Source of the DNA: Spirosoma sp. SC4-14
GTDB lineage: Bacteria > Bacteroidota > Bacteroidia > Cytophagales > Spirosomataceae
DNA: 64,000 bases
Reading direction: 5' to 3'
NCBI RefSeq assembly: GCF_037201965.1
Contig: NZ_CP147518.1
Coordinates: 1,177,001-1,241,000, forward strand
Shown: positions 17,480 to 26,497 of the stretch, one piece after another
How positions within the stretch are numbered: the stretch's first letter is position 1
Layout: each line of letters starts with the position of its first letter
Notes under the pieces: generated by a model
Databases searched by the model: none
What the model saw: only the letters and a program-made list of their open reading frames with translations
Told to the model about the DNA's origin: nothing
Made by a program: the position numbers and the translations under genes

Positions 17480-17811
17480 ATTGCCGAAGAAGCTGCGGCT
17501 GCAAAAGTGAGCCGGGCGAGGAGGGTAAACGTGGTGTTTCTTCCTGTGCAGGTTATTTACCAATGCCAACCTATTGTTCTACGGGCCTGGATCAACTTGT
17601 ATTCGTCTACCATCTTAAGGGCTGCTGAGGGTCATTTTTCGCCACTTGCAGTAGGGGTTTCAGGGGCTGATCTAGCCGAATTCCCTTTTAATGATGCCTA
17701 TTCATAGCGAGCGTTCCTTTGTCTCAGGCAGGAGTATTTTCGGAGATTTGGCCCTTGGAACAGAAATTTCGGTAGATTAGCTAACATATAGGTGATTATA
17801 CAACAGAATAG
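17480..17811 (-). repeat. Repeat block 2: diverged inverted copy without site array
   Basis: The reverse complement of 17694-17811 resembles the beginning of block 1, including the signature (17782-17805). Around 17485-17530 it resembles 23605-23650 in block 4. It carries about 150 bp absent from blocks 1 and 3 and none of the TGTCCCAAATTAACC sites. It looks like an older copy bounding the defence module. Confidence 0.5.
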
Positions 17812-18315
17812 ATGGCTCAGAATATATGGGATGAGGAGAATTGGCCTCAAATAACAAAGCAAATCCATTTAGAAAGAGAGTCGTGGACAGTATCACAAGT
17901 TATCAATGAACTACTTGCCTTGCCACCTATGCCTGATGAAGACGATAATCTTTGGGATTACACCAAGACTTGGTACGAGGCAGAAGTATTTTTAGCCGAC
18001 GTTAATTATGCAGCAAGACACCATCTCGAGTCAGTGATTCCAATCCTTTATCAGAAAGCCTGTTATGGAGATCCCGGTGAGATACTTAGAGGAGTTTTTA
18101 AAAATAGCGTTTACGATATAGCTAGTAGAGACGAAGAGAAGGTGATTCATTACGCAGTACAGGCTTACAAGTCAATTCGCAATGGGACTCGTTATTGGGC
18201 TGTTTACAGCTTATCCTTTTTTAAAGATTTGCCCCAAGCGCATAGTATTCTGGTTGATGCTTTGCTAGATAGCGAACATCAAATCAGAAGTTTTGCAGAG
18301 TACAGCTTAACATAA
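17812..18315 (+). CDS. Helical-repeat (HEAT-like) protein of unknown function
   Basis: The 167-residue protein has no signal peptide. Its second half reads as paired helices in HEAT-repeat style (RYWAVYSLSFFKDLPQAHSILVDALLDSEHQIRSFAEYSL). I cannot assign a function; such short proteins are often immunity or scaffold proteins. The start lies 6 bp after a full signature copy, and the stop overlaps a TTAACATAA motif just before a 277-bp inverted-repeat element carrying a 78-residue gene. Confidence 0.65.
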   Translation: MAQNIWDEENWPQITKQIHLERESWTVSQVINELLALPPMPDEDDNLWDYTKTWYEAEVFLADVNYAARHHLESVIPILYQKACYGDPGEILRGVFKNSVYDIASRDEEKVIHYAVQAYKSIRNGTRYWAVYSLSFFKDLPQAHSILVDALLDSEHQIRSFAEYSLT

Positions 18316-18320
18316 AATGA

Positions 18321-18597
18321 GTGGCTGTTGCAAAACTCCATTATTTATACTTCTTGACCTCAGAAAGAATTAAGCTGTACAAATAAGAGCAGGCCGTTTC
18401 TTCGTCTGGGAAGAATACTAAGCCAGACTTAATGCCTCGTTCACTGTAGTAGACTTCCCAGCCCTGACTGGTTTGCTGTAGACAGTAAGCGTCGTTGGGT
18501 AAGCCTCCCGCTAGGCTATACATATCCTTTGGAATCTGTTGCTGTTCAAACAAGACGGTTAACGCGCGTTTATTCATAAGTCTTTTGCAACAGCCAC
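18321..18597 (-). mobile_element. 277-bp inverted-repeat element carrying a gene
   Basis: It has exactly the same 15-bp ends as the 130-bp elements (GTGGCTGTTGCAAAA at 18321-18335 and its reverse complement at 18583-18597), but the interior is a complete 78-residue gene rather than the usual filler. Flanks are ATGA and TGCC, so no target duplication is evident. TTAACATA lies outside both ends. Confidence 0.65.
18341..18577 (-). CDS. Small cytoplasmic protein, possible immunity protein, inside an inverted-repeat element
   Basis: The 78-residue protein (MNKRALTVLFEQQQIP, YSLAGGLPNDAYCLQ, WEVYYSERGIKSGL, CSYLYSLIL) has the style of short immunity-like proteins found beside polymorphic toxins. 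That is a resemblance, not a confirmed family. It has no signal peptide. Start and stop lie within a few bases of the element's inverted ends, so the gene is the element's cargo. Its promoter must lie in or outside the short left margin. Confidence 0.6.
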   Translation of the reverse strand: MNKRALTVLFEQQQIPKDMYSLAGGLPNDAYCLQQTSQGWEVYYSERGIKSGLVFFPDEETACSYLYSLILSEVKKYK

Positions 18598-18628
18598 TGC
18601 CGATATGTTAAGTGGAGTCTAAAAGCAG

Positions 18629-19162
18629 TTAATTATTAAGAGGATATGTAATTGGCATAGGAACCACCATCCGGTAATAATGATGAACTGTATCAGCTTG
18701 TTTCAAATAAGGTTTTAGAAATTCACTGACTATTAATGAGGTCGCTTTGTCTGTTGTTTCAACTCTATAGTGAATGTAGGCCGTCGTAGAAGTCGAACCA
18801 GGTCCAGGAAGACTATACTTGATAAGTACATTTTTATTATCCAACTCCTTAACTTCAGCACTATCTCCCAACGGTTCAAAATATCGTCGTTGAAGCGTGT
18901 CATTACGATAAAAAGAAACACTAGCAGGAGTAATGTCACCGTAGCCATCCCTACGAACCTTAATTTGTTGAGAATAACCAACACTGTAAGGAGTCAGTAC
19001 ACGGGTGGGTGTAGTGGTACTATCCCATACAAGAGTTCCATAGGCATAGTTAGCGGGAGCATTATTTACGGGCGGAAGACCTGGGCAAGCCTGTAAGCTT
19101 AAGGCTAGGCTACAGCCTATCAATAGGGTTGAAGTTGGCCGATTTAAAAGAGAACCTTTCAT
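18629..19162 (-). CDS. Lipoprotein of unknown function
   Basis: The 177-residue protein carries a signal peptide with the lipobox SLQAC (Cys at residue 26), then a Pro/Asn-rich linker and a beta-rich body with no motif I know. A diverged copy of the signature (near 19242-19265) lies about 80 bp upstream, at the edge of repeat block 3. After its stop comes the inverted-repeat element with the 78-residue gene. Confidence 0.65.
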   Translation of the reverse strand: MKGSLLNRPTSTLLIGCSLALSLQACPGLPPVNNAPANYAYGTLVWDSTTTPTRVLTPYSVGYSQQIKVRRDGYGDITPASVSFYRNDTLQRRYFEPLGDSAEVKELDNKNVLIKYSLPGPGSTSTTAYIHYRVETTDKATSLIVSEFLKPYLKQADTVHHYYRMVVPMPITYPLNN

Positions 19163-19245
19163 ATACTGTGCGTCTAACTCAACCCATTTTCTTATAAGTG
19201 ATATATAGCTGATTCCAAATCAGTTGGAATAGTTGTATTACTGTG

Positions 19246-19788
19246 ATATAATCACCTATATGTTAGCTAATCTACCGAAATTTTTGTTTCAGGGGCAAAA
19301 TCTCAGAAATTATTCCTGCCTGAGACAAAGCAACACTCGCTATGAATAGGTATCATTAAAAGAGGATCGGCTATTGACTTACTTTTGTAGCCGCTGCGGC
19401 CGCTTAAGGCTGCCTGGCGGATGAGTTTATTTTTTCGGGACTGAGCCAGGCCATCGGCAAGCGCTGGTTAACGAACAGAGATTACACTCGTTTTATAGAT
19501 GCAATCTTTCTAACCAACAAGGAGAAAGTATTACACCTTCTGCCATATCTACACTAGGGAAGGCTAAACGTGTCCCAAATTAACCGGGGTAGAGGCTAAT
19601 CGGTTTACAGCCCGAACTCGACCAAACCAACTGATAAAGAACGAGTAGTAAGATAAAGTGTCCCAAATTAACCGGGTTCGATAATCGAGATCAATAGCCG
19701 AAACTGCCCCAAATTAACCGAGGTGCCAGAATGATTATTGACTAAAAGTGTCCCAAATTAACCGGCTACCCTGGTTAATTTGGGACAC
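19246..19788 (+). repeat. Repeat block 3: near-identical direct copy of block 1
   Basis: The sequence is almost base-for-base the same as 6601-7176, differing mainly by single bases and by the loss of one array unit. Sites lie at about 19570, 19658, 19704 and 19748, with an inverted partner at 19773-19788. The high identity over more than 500 bp argues for recent duplication or gene conversion. Confidence 0.75.
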
Positions 19789-19969
19789 TTTTAATACTGG
19801 CTTCTGTTCATAAGTAATGCTTTATTAACAGAATCTTTTTAATTAGTCTAACTAAAGCATGCTTATTATGGCTACTTTTTGGGTGATTTCGTCCGGAAAA
19901 ATGGTGATTTCACGCAGAAAGGCCCTACCCCCCTGGTCACTTTTGGCCCTTTCCCCCTCTAAAATTGCA

Positions 19970-20008
19970 AAAGCCCTGCTCCGGTCGGCAAACTAGTAGC
20001 AGGGCTTT
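19970..20008 (+). terminator. Hairpin upstream of the PA14 protein gene
   Basis: AAAGCCCTGCT (19970-19980) pairs with AGCAGGGCTTT (19998-20008). It stands 36 bp ahead of the PA14 gene start and could end transcription entering from the repeat block or act as a leader hairpin. Confidence 0.5.
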
Positions 20009-20043
20009 ATTCAGCTTAATTCTCATTAAACCTGCTTCAAGTT

Positions 20044-22914
20044 ATGCATACTTTTACAAAAAAGTATCATGTGCCTGTTGTGTTGGCGCTACTCTGGCTA
20101 TTGACCCTGCTGGCCTGGCCCCGTTCGCTCCAGGCCCATTACCCACCCCATCGCCCCCAAACCTTCACCTCCCGCTTAACGGGACTCTATAGACCTCCCT
20201 TACCCCGCCAACAAACAACCCCGGCCTTCGACACCGATCCGATCCGCTTTAGCCTAAGGGCCAACAAATCCATCGTTAAACCCGGTGAAGAACTCGAGCT
20301 GACTATCACCGCTGAGTATATCAAGATCCTCGCTTCGCAACTGTTTATCCTGCCAGGGGCCAATGCCTTTCGGCTCAAACTGCTGCTGCCGGAGGGGTTC
20401 GTTCAGACCGGTGGCAGTTATGCCGACTTCGTTGGAACGGAGTTATCAGAAGCGAATCCGCTGGTCTCCTATACACTCAAAGGCTACTTTTCTCAGGCGG
20501 CCAGTCATACCAATTCCGGCCGGGCTCAGTTCCGGCTGCTACGGGGAGGGGCTAAGGCCACCGAAACGAGTCTGTTCATCGAGAAAACCGCTTTGTGGAT
20601 TCAACTCGATGGCCGACAGGCGGCTCGACTAGCCAGCGACTACGCCAACCTGAGTGTGGACTGTAACAGCTCGACCCTGACGGTGAATGGTGTGCTGACA
20701 ACTAACTCAAACCAGGTCGGTATCTTACTTTTCAAGGATGGCGCCATTGTCAGTTCGGCTTCGGACTTACCGGCCTCTTCCTTTTCGAAGAGCTTTCCAC
20801 TGAGTGGATCGGGTACCTACTATGCCAAGGTACGTGAGGTAAATAACGATGCTAATGAAGTGAACTCGGCCAGCGTATTGGTTAGTTGTTCGGGTGGTAC
20901 GACTAATCCGCCCACCAATCCCAATCCGCCAACTTCCAGTGGCAGCTTAGCCTTTCAGCTTGTTAGCTATGATTGTAACAGTGGCGTCTTGCAGTATCAA
21001 TTCAGCAGTAGTAGCTCAGCTCCGGTGGATGTGGTACTACCGGGTGTTTTCGGAGGCACGATGAGTCCCAACACAGTGGCTAGTTACACCTTCCCTAGTG
21101 ATGGACGAGTGGGTCGGACGACATCGGGGTATGCGACTCAATCAGGCAATCAGATCAGTATCAGCTTTACCAATGGGTGCGATATGACCACCAATCCGAA
21201 TCCACCCACCAACCCTAATCCTCCAAGCAGTGGCTGTACCTACAGTGAGGGGCAGTTCCTGCTCAACTTCTACGGGGAAGCGATCTATGCCCACTACTCG
21301 AACGGTACCCTATATGCGGCTTATCAGGATGGGTCTAACTTCAAGCCTCGCCACTGGCTGGTAGCAGCGGGTTACGATGCTAACTCAAGCAATTGTTTTG
21401 CCGAAGACGACCCTCGAAACGGTACTACTAACCCCAACGGCTGCGGCAATGGCAGTGGCTTAAGTGGCTTCTACACCAATAGCACCGACCTTTCCCAAAA
21501 CATGGTCAATTCCAGAACCGATGCCCAGATCAATTTCACCTGGAGTGGCTCCCCCATTCCGGGTGTTGTCAATGCCGACGGCTTTTCCGTTCGCTGGCTG
21601 GGGCAGGTTGAGGCTCCCGTAAGTGGAAATTATACCTTCAAAACCAATAATGATGATGGCACCCGGTTATGGGTAAATGGGCAGTTACTCATCGACGACT
21701 GGAATGGGCATGCGGCCAGCTGGCAACAGGGGAGTATTTACCTTACAGCAGGGCAGAAGTATGAGATCGCTCTGGATTATTTTGATTTAGGGGGCGATGC
21801 TCAGGCACAATTGTATTGGGAGTATCCTGGACAAAGTATGCAACTAGTACCCGCCTGTCGGCTTTACCCCCTCAGCGGTGTGAGTTACTCCTCTCCAACG
21901 TCCTGGCGAGAGTCAATGTGCATCATTTCGACGTTGTGTACCGATATTTACTATGGTTGCGCCAGTGGGGTGATTTACAGTGTGAGTCGTCACTGCTCGG
22001 GTCCTGTAGGCCCTGCACCCGGTAGTCCTCCACCGGGTGGTCCAGCCAGTCCGACCAATCCCAGCAGCCCACAGCCTCCCTCTTCCGAGACTTCCTCTAA
22101 GCAACAGTTTTTCAACGTCATGCAATCACGGGGTATTTCTTTTACTGATGAAGAGGTGACGATCCTCAATGAGTATTCCTATGTACGGGATAAGGTGTTA
22201 CAACATGTGCTTCAATACAGTACCAAACCTGATTTATATCAGTACTTTGCCAGCGACATTACTAATGAGTTGACGGGGTGTGCTAAACTGGTTTCTGAAA
22301 AGATAACTGCTGATAAACTCAAAAGCTATTACGGTCGGCTGATTTATGATATGTATGGGACACCCGGTGCTACCTATAAGGTGACACTTCGACTAAAAGA
22401 CTTAGAAAGCCAGGGGAATGATGGTGAATTCCTTCGTTCAGGAAGAGATGATAATCCAGTCCCTAATTCAGACCTCATCTACATTAATACAGCTCTGCAA
22501 CAATCCTCTTCCCAGGAGTATATGGCTGCGATTATTATTCATGAATTTATTCATGGTTTAATGACCAATTTAGCAGGGGCTAGTATGGATAACTTTACGA
22601 ATAACAACAACCGGCACCATAACTCTATGTTTAATCAATCTATAATCGGAATGGCTCGATTACTTCAGGAGATTTATCCTAATCTAGCTGCTCAACCTGA
22701 TGGAAATGGACTGGGCTATGATGCCCGAGCACTGGCATTATCTACCGTGAAGGAGTTATATGTCCGTAAATTTGGACAAACAGCTGCAAATACAGCTTTA
22801 GATCCGATAGCGTCCGATAAATATGGCATGACCATGCAGCAAGCTTTAAATACTGGCTTAAGTTATCGCGCCAGTTCATCTGCTCTGGGCGGAAAAGGAA
22901 CTCCCTGCAATTAA
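20044..22914 (+). CDS. Large secreted PA14-domain protein with C-terminal HExxH domain
   Basis: The 956-residue protein has a signal peptide (hydrophobic residues about 10-30, cleavage near LQAH). A beta-rich N-terminal region is followed by two Thr/Asn/Pro linkers (near residues 285 and 390). A PA14 domain spans about 470-610 (GLSGFYTN, FSVRWLGQVEAP, DDGTRLWVNGQLLIDDW). After a second Pro-rich linker, the last 260 residues contain H833-E-F-I-H837, a zinc-metallopeptidase motif in IIIHEFIHGLMTN. PA14 usually binds carbohydrate, so this may be a cell-surface or released hydrolase. I see no type IX sorting tail. It lies between repeat blocks 3 and 4. Confidence 0.8.
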   Translation: MHTFTKKYHVPVVLALLWLLTLLAWPRSLQAHYPPHRPQTFTSRLTGLYRPPLPRQQTTPAFDTDPIRFSLRANKSIVKPGEELELTITAEYIKILASQLFILPGANAFRLKLLLPEGFVQTGGSYADFVGTELSEANPLVSYTLKGYFSQAASHTNSGRAQFRLLRGGAKATETSLFIEKTALWIQLDGRQAARLASDYANLSVDCNSSTLTVNGVLTTNSNQVGILLFKDGAIVSSASDLPASSFSKSFPLSGSGTYYAKVREVNNDANEVNSASVLVSCSGGTTNPPTNPNPPTSSGSLAFQLVSYDCNSGVLQYQFSSSSSAPVDVVLPGVFGGTMSPNTVASYTFPSDGRVGRTTSGYATQSGNQISISFTNGCDMTTNPNPPTNPNPPSSGCTYSEGQFLLNFYGEAIYAHYSNGTLYAAYQDGSNFKPRHWLVAAGYDANSSNCFAEDDPRNGTTNPNGCGNGSGLSGFYTNSTDLSQNMVNSRTDAQINFTWSGSPIPGVVNADGFSVRWLGQVEAPVSGNYTFKTNNDDGTRLWVNGQLLIDDWNGHAASWQQGSIYLTAGQKYEIALDYFDLGGDAQAQLYWEYPGQSMQLVPACRLYPLSGVSYSSPTSWRESMCIISTLCTDIYYGCASGVIYSVSRHCSGPVGPAPGSPPPGGPASPTNPSSPQPPSSETSSKQQFFNVMQSRGISFTDEEVTILNEYSYVRDKVLQHVLQYSTKPDLYQYFASDITNELTGCAKLVSEKITADKLKSYYGRLIYDMYGTPGATYKVTLRLKDLESQGNDGEFLRSGRDDNPVPNSDLIYINTALQQSSSQEYMAAIIIHEFIHGLMTNLAGASMDNFTNNNNRHHNSMFNQSIIGMARLLQEIYPNLAAQPDGNGLGYDARALALSTVKELYVRKFGQTAANTALDPIASDKYGMTMQQALNTGLSYRASSSALGGKGTPCN

Positions 22915-22975
22915 TCAACGTATAACCTGCCCATACTGCACAACTGTAGTGTGGGCTAAAATCAGTAGTAAGCCC

Positions 22976-23515
22976 ATGAGATACCGACTCGTAGTAATTC
23001 TTTTGTTTGCTGTATGCTTCATTGGCAAAGGGCAGCAAACGGCTAGTTTGTCTTTCAAGGATTCGAGCATGAGCGTGTCCCAGTTCATTAACTGGGAGTT
23101 TGGCAAAATTTCGCGTGAGCAGATGCAAAAGACGTCCGTCAGTTTGATGGCAACGATCTGTGAAATCACCCTCTGTTCAATGAAATTTACGGTTACGCCA
23201 AGGGGTAAAGTTGAAAACATTCTTGCCTCGGTAGGCGTGCCAACTTCACTAGTCGAACCGCTTCAACAAGCCATTAAAAAAACGGAAGGGCACTGGACCA
23301 ACCGGCGAAGACGCTCAATTGATTGCATACTACCTATCTTTATTTTTCCCTCTCCTGCTTGTCCCGATGACAAGGACGCTCCTTTTCCAATGTTACAGTC
23401 AGGCGCTCAATTGCTAAAATATGAGGGAGAATTTACCAAATTCGGGGCTTCTCTTTACTACAAGTATAGTGTGGATATGGCAGAGGGGGTAATACTTTCT
23501 CCTTGTTGGTTATAA
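22976..23515 (+). CDS. Secreted protein of unknown function
   Basis: The start at 22976 (MRYRLVVILLFAVCFIG) gives a signal peptide ending in GKGQQ and a protein of 179 residues. The mature part has four Cys and a basic loop (TNRRRRS), with no family I recognise. It begins 62 bp after the PA14 gene on the same strand, so the two may be co-transcribed. The 3' end abuts repeat block 4. Confidence 0.55.
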   Translation: MRYRLVVILLFAVCFIGKGQQTASLSFKDSSMSVSQFINWEFGKISREQMQKTSVSLMATICEITLCSMKFTVTPRGKVENILASVGVPTSLVEPLQQAIKKTEGHWTNRRRRSIDCILPIFIFPSPACPDDKDAPFPMLQSGAQLLKYEGEFTKFGASLYYKYSVDMAEGVILSPCWL

Positions 23516-24030
23516 AGATTGCATCTATAAAATGAGTGTAATCTCTGTTCGTTAACCAGCGCTCGTCGATGGCTTAGCTAAACTCCTCTGCCAGGCAGCC
23601 TTAAGCGGCCGCAGCGGCTGCCAAAGTAAGCCGGGCGAGGGAGCTGAAACATGGGAGGATTTCTCCCCTTCTGATTGTGTTAAAATACCGCCTACATTCG
23701 GTGTTCCACGGCTAGAATCAAGGCTCGTTTCTGACGCCCCGCCAGTGTCCCAATTTAACACTATACTTAAAGGGTTAATTTGGGACACTTTTTATGTGTA
23801 GACCCGGTTAATTTGGGACAGTTTTGGTCAATAATCATTCTGGTACCTCGGTTAATTTGGGGCAGTTTTGGCTATTGATCTCGATTATCAAACCCGGTTA
23901 ATTTAGGACACATTATCTTATTACCCGTTCTGAATCAGTTGGTTTAGTCAAGTTCAGACTGTAAACCGATTAGCCTCTACCCCGGTTAATTTGGGACACT
24001 TTCTGTTTTAGGCCTGGTTAATTTGGGGCA
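23508..24030 (-). repeat. Repeat block 4: inverted remnant plus site array
   Basis: Positions 23508-23640 are the reverse complement of the remnant part of block 1. Then comes an inverted array with units at about 23774, 23806, 23852, 23894 and 23983, in the same order and with nearly the same spacers as block 1. Remnant and array are swapped relative to a simple inversion, so this is a rearranged copy. A further unit (GGTTAATTTGGGGC) lies near 24013. Confidence 0.65.
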
Positions 24031-24234
24031 TTATTAATCCGGAATCATTCCGCTGTTACAGTTAATATGAGCAAGTATGCCAAATAGTAAATAATAAATA
24101 ATAAGTATCTGATAATTTCTGAATGAACTTAAAGTCATATATTTATTGATACTAGTTGAAATAGGGTAAGTTAGAGTTACTCTATTTTAAAAATACACTT
24201 AGTTGCAAGGCAACTATATTATTATCCATACACC

Positions 24235-24684
24235 ATGAGATTCAATCTTCTTAGAAGTACTGCTTTAGTCGCGGTATTCTGGCTCAACCTTGAGTGTAAG
24301 CCTAAAGAAAACCTTGCTTGTGAAGACGGTAGCTGTTGCTATACAGGCCAGCCTATTGATTATGTCATGCACATTGATTCCGTGAGGGCAGACTATGGGG
24401 CTTACCGCTTTTTCTTCAAAGATTCCCTCCAACTGCCTCCGCCTAAGGAAAAGCTTGACTGGTTACTTGTTTGTCCTAATGATCTGCAGGCAACCGAGAA
24501 TTTGAACCTATTCAATAATTTGGTATTTGATCAACCCAATGTGCCTCGTTTTGCCGATTCCGTACGGCATTACAAGTATCCCTATCTGATATGGGGCACT
24601 GTATATGCTCAAAGGGGAGTAATTGTAGAAGGCAGTAGTGGTTCGTATAACCTCCACGTAGAGCGAATAGTCGAAATAAAATGA
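24235..24684 (+). CDS. Small lipoprotein of unknown function
   Basis: The 149-residue protein has a hydrophobic N-terminus with a lipobox-like LNLEC (Cys at residue 21), followed by KPKEN and a Cys-rich stretch (CEDGSCCYTG). No family is recognised. It is the last accessory-type gene before the tRNA-Arg. It stands alone, with 160 bp of AT-rich DNA upstream that probably holds its promoter. Confidence 0.65.
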   Translation: MRFNLLRSTALVAVFWLNLECKPKENLACEDGSCCYTGQPIDYVMHIDSVRADYGAYRFFFKDSLQLPPPKEKLDWLLVCPNDLQATENLNLFNNLVFDQPNVPRFADSVRHYKYPYLIWGTVYAQRGVIVEGSSGSYNLHVERIVEIK

Positions 24685-24865
24685 TTCTCCACCTTTTCCC
24701 AATCCGAAAGTCGCTATAGAACAGGTATAGGTAGAGATCAGGCTACCACAGTTTCTAAGCCGCTTACAAAAGCGAGTTTTACTATTAAATCGTCCCCTAT
24801 ACCGTCCCCTTCTCTAAAATGCAAAGAGTAATATGCTGATTATTAGTTAATTATATATAATAAGT

Positions 24866-24938
24866 GTGGTCCCGACGGGAATCGAACCCATATCAAACGT
24901 TTAGGAAACGTCTATTCTATCCGTTGAACTACGGGACC
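24866..24938 (-). tRNA. tRNA-Arg (anticodon CCT)
   Basis: The reverse strand folds as a tRNA: a 7-bp acceptor (GGTCCCG with CGGGACC), a TTCGATT T-loop closed by ATGGG/CCCGT, and a 7-base anticodon loop TTCCTAA giving anticodon CCT (Arg, AGG codons). It is 73 nt long including the discriminator A; CCA is not encoded. Its 3' end faces the accessory region, the usual side for island integration. Confidence 0.93.
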
Positions 24939-24947
24939 AGAAAGTAA

Positions 24948-24980
24948 AAACCTATAAGATCTCAGAGACCCTATAGGTTT
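24948..24980 (-). terminator. Terminator of hflX
   Basis: AAACCTATA (24948-24956) pairs with TATAGGTTT (24972-24980). On the reverse strand it is followed by TTTTTACTTT, so transcription from hflX should stop before the tRNA. Confidence 0.7.
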
Positions 24981-25007
24981 GTTATTTACAAAATTGACGA
25001 ATTTTCA

Positions 25008-26297
25008 TCAACCTGCCAAACCGTCGCCATATTGGGCTGTTTCGGTTAACGGAACGTATAACCAGTTCGGGTAAATCTGGTAATGTTTTTCTTTAACCAG
25101 GTTAAATAGTATTTCGCGTAACTCCCCAACATTCTCGCCGGTTTGTGCCGAAATGAAGGCAACATAGTCGGCTTTTTGAGTCAGATAGGTCTTCTTTAGA
25201 TACTCAAGCGCCGTTTTCTTCTGAACGGCTATCGGAATCGCTAGAGGCTCATGATCTTCGTCGTCTTCACTCAATGACTCATTACTGTGCCCGGTCCATT
25301 CATCTTTTGGAACAAACTGATCCATTTTGTTGAATACCAGCACCATTGGCTTGTCGGCAGCTTTAATGTCGGCCAGTGTAGTGTTAACTACCTCAATCTG
25401 TTCCTCAAAATTCGGGTGCGACACGTCGACTACATGCACCAGAATATCGGCCTCGCGAACCTCATCGAGGGTCGATTTGAACGATTCGATCAGCGTAGTG
25501 GGCAGTTTTCGGATAAAACCTACCGTATCGGTCAGCAGAAAGGGAATATTGCCCAGCGTTACTTTCCGAACCGTTGAATCGACCGTTGCAAACAACTTGT
25601 TTTCGGCAAATACGTCGGCCTTAGCCATCGTTCGCATCAGCGTCGATTTGCCCACGTTCGTATAACCCACCAGGGCAACCCGAACCAGCCGGTCGCGTTC
25701 TTTCCGGCGGGTGATGCTCTGCCTGTCGATTTTGGCCAGTTTATCTTTCAGAAACGCGATTCGGTCTTTCACGATTCGGCGGTCGGTCTCCAGCTCTTTT
25801 TCCCCTGGGCCACGCATACCCGTACCGCCTTTCTGACGGCTAAGGTGCGTCCACATACGGGTCAGGCGCGGGTAGAGATACTGATATTGTGCCAGCTCTA
25901 CCTGCACACGGGCCTGCGCGGTTTGGGCACGCATCGAGAAAATATTAAGAATAAGCAAACTACGGTCAAGGACTTTGATTTCCTTAAACTCTGCCTCCAG
26001 ATTCCGAACCTGCGCCGGAGTAAGATCATCGTCGAAAATGATGGTATCGACTGGATTGGCAAGAATAAACGTCTGAATCTCTTCCAGTTTTCCTTTGCCC
26101 ACAAAGGTTCGGGTATCGGGCCGGTCGAGTTTTTGGGTAAACGTTTTAATCGTTTGCACCCCCGATGTCTCTGCCAGAAACGCTAGTTCGTCCAGATATT
26201 CTTTAGTCTGGTCGGCGGTTTGCTTTTGGGTAACCAGCGCGACCAGAACTGCGGTTTCAGTTGGGCCGCCGGGTGTCTGTTTATTTGTTTCGATCAT
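25008..26297 (-). CDS. hflX: GTPase HflX
   Basis: The 429-residue protein has the HflX N-terminal nucleotide-binding domain (DDDLTPAQVRNLE), the family signature RQKGGTGMRGPGEKELETDRR, and then a TRAFAC GTPase domain with G1 GYTNVGKST, G3 DTVGFI and G4 NKMD. HflX binds 50S ribosomes and splits stalled 70S ribosomes under stress. The length suits Bacteroidota HflX; an acidic insert (SNESLSEDDEDHE) lies near residue 345. The start at 26297 (MIETNKQ) keeps the full N-domain. It is a single gene with its own terminator. Confidence 0.95.
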   Translation of the reverse strand: MIETNKQTPGGPTETAVLVALVTQKQTADQTKEYLDELAFLAETSGVQTIKTFTQKLDRPDTRTFVGKGKLEEIQTFILANPVDTIIFDDDLTPAQVRNLEAEFKEIKVLDRSLLILNIFSMRAQTAQARVQVELAQYQYLYPRLTRMWTHLSRQKGGTGMRGPGEKELETDRRIVKDRIAFLKDKLAKIDRQSITRRKERDRLVRVALVGYTNVGKSTLMRTMAKADVFAENKLFATVDSTVRKVTLGNIPFLLTDTVGFIRKLPTTLIESFKSTLDEVREADILVHVVDVSHPNFEEQIEVVNTTLADIKAADKPMVLVFNKMDQFVPKDEWTGHSNESLSEDDEDHEPLAIPIAVQKKTALEYLKKTYLTQKADYVAFISAQTGENVGELREILFNLVKEKHYQIYPNWLYVPLTETAQYGDGLAG

Positions 26298-26497
26298 AAA
26301 TTATGGATTGGGGAGGAGGGTGATTGGCTGTTAGATCGCAGATGTTGAATATTGGCCATTAGTGTGTTGTCATTAGCTAACAACTAATAACCAATTAACC
26401 AACGATCAATAGCCAGTCACTCTTCTCCCATGTTAGATAACGGCTCGATTTTTATAAAAGTTTCTGAGTGTCAGGCAAGCGAAATTGTAGCCCTGCA

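Noticed and set aside
22742..23220. Two reverse-strand frames over the PA14 gene end
   Set aside because: They are antisense shadows of the PA14 protein and the secreted protein at 22976, which both have good signals and frames.
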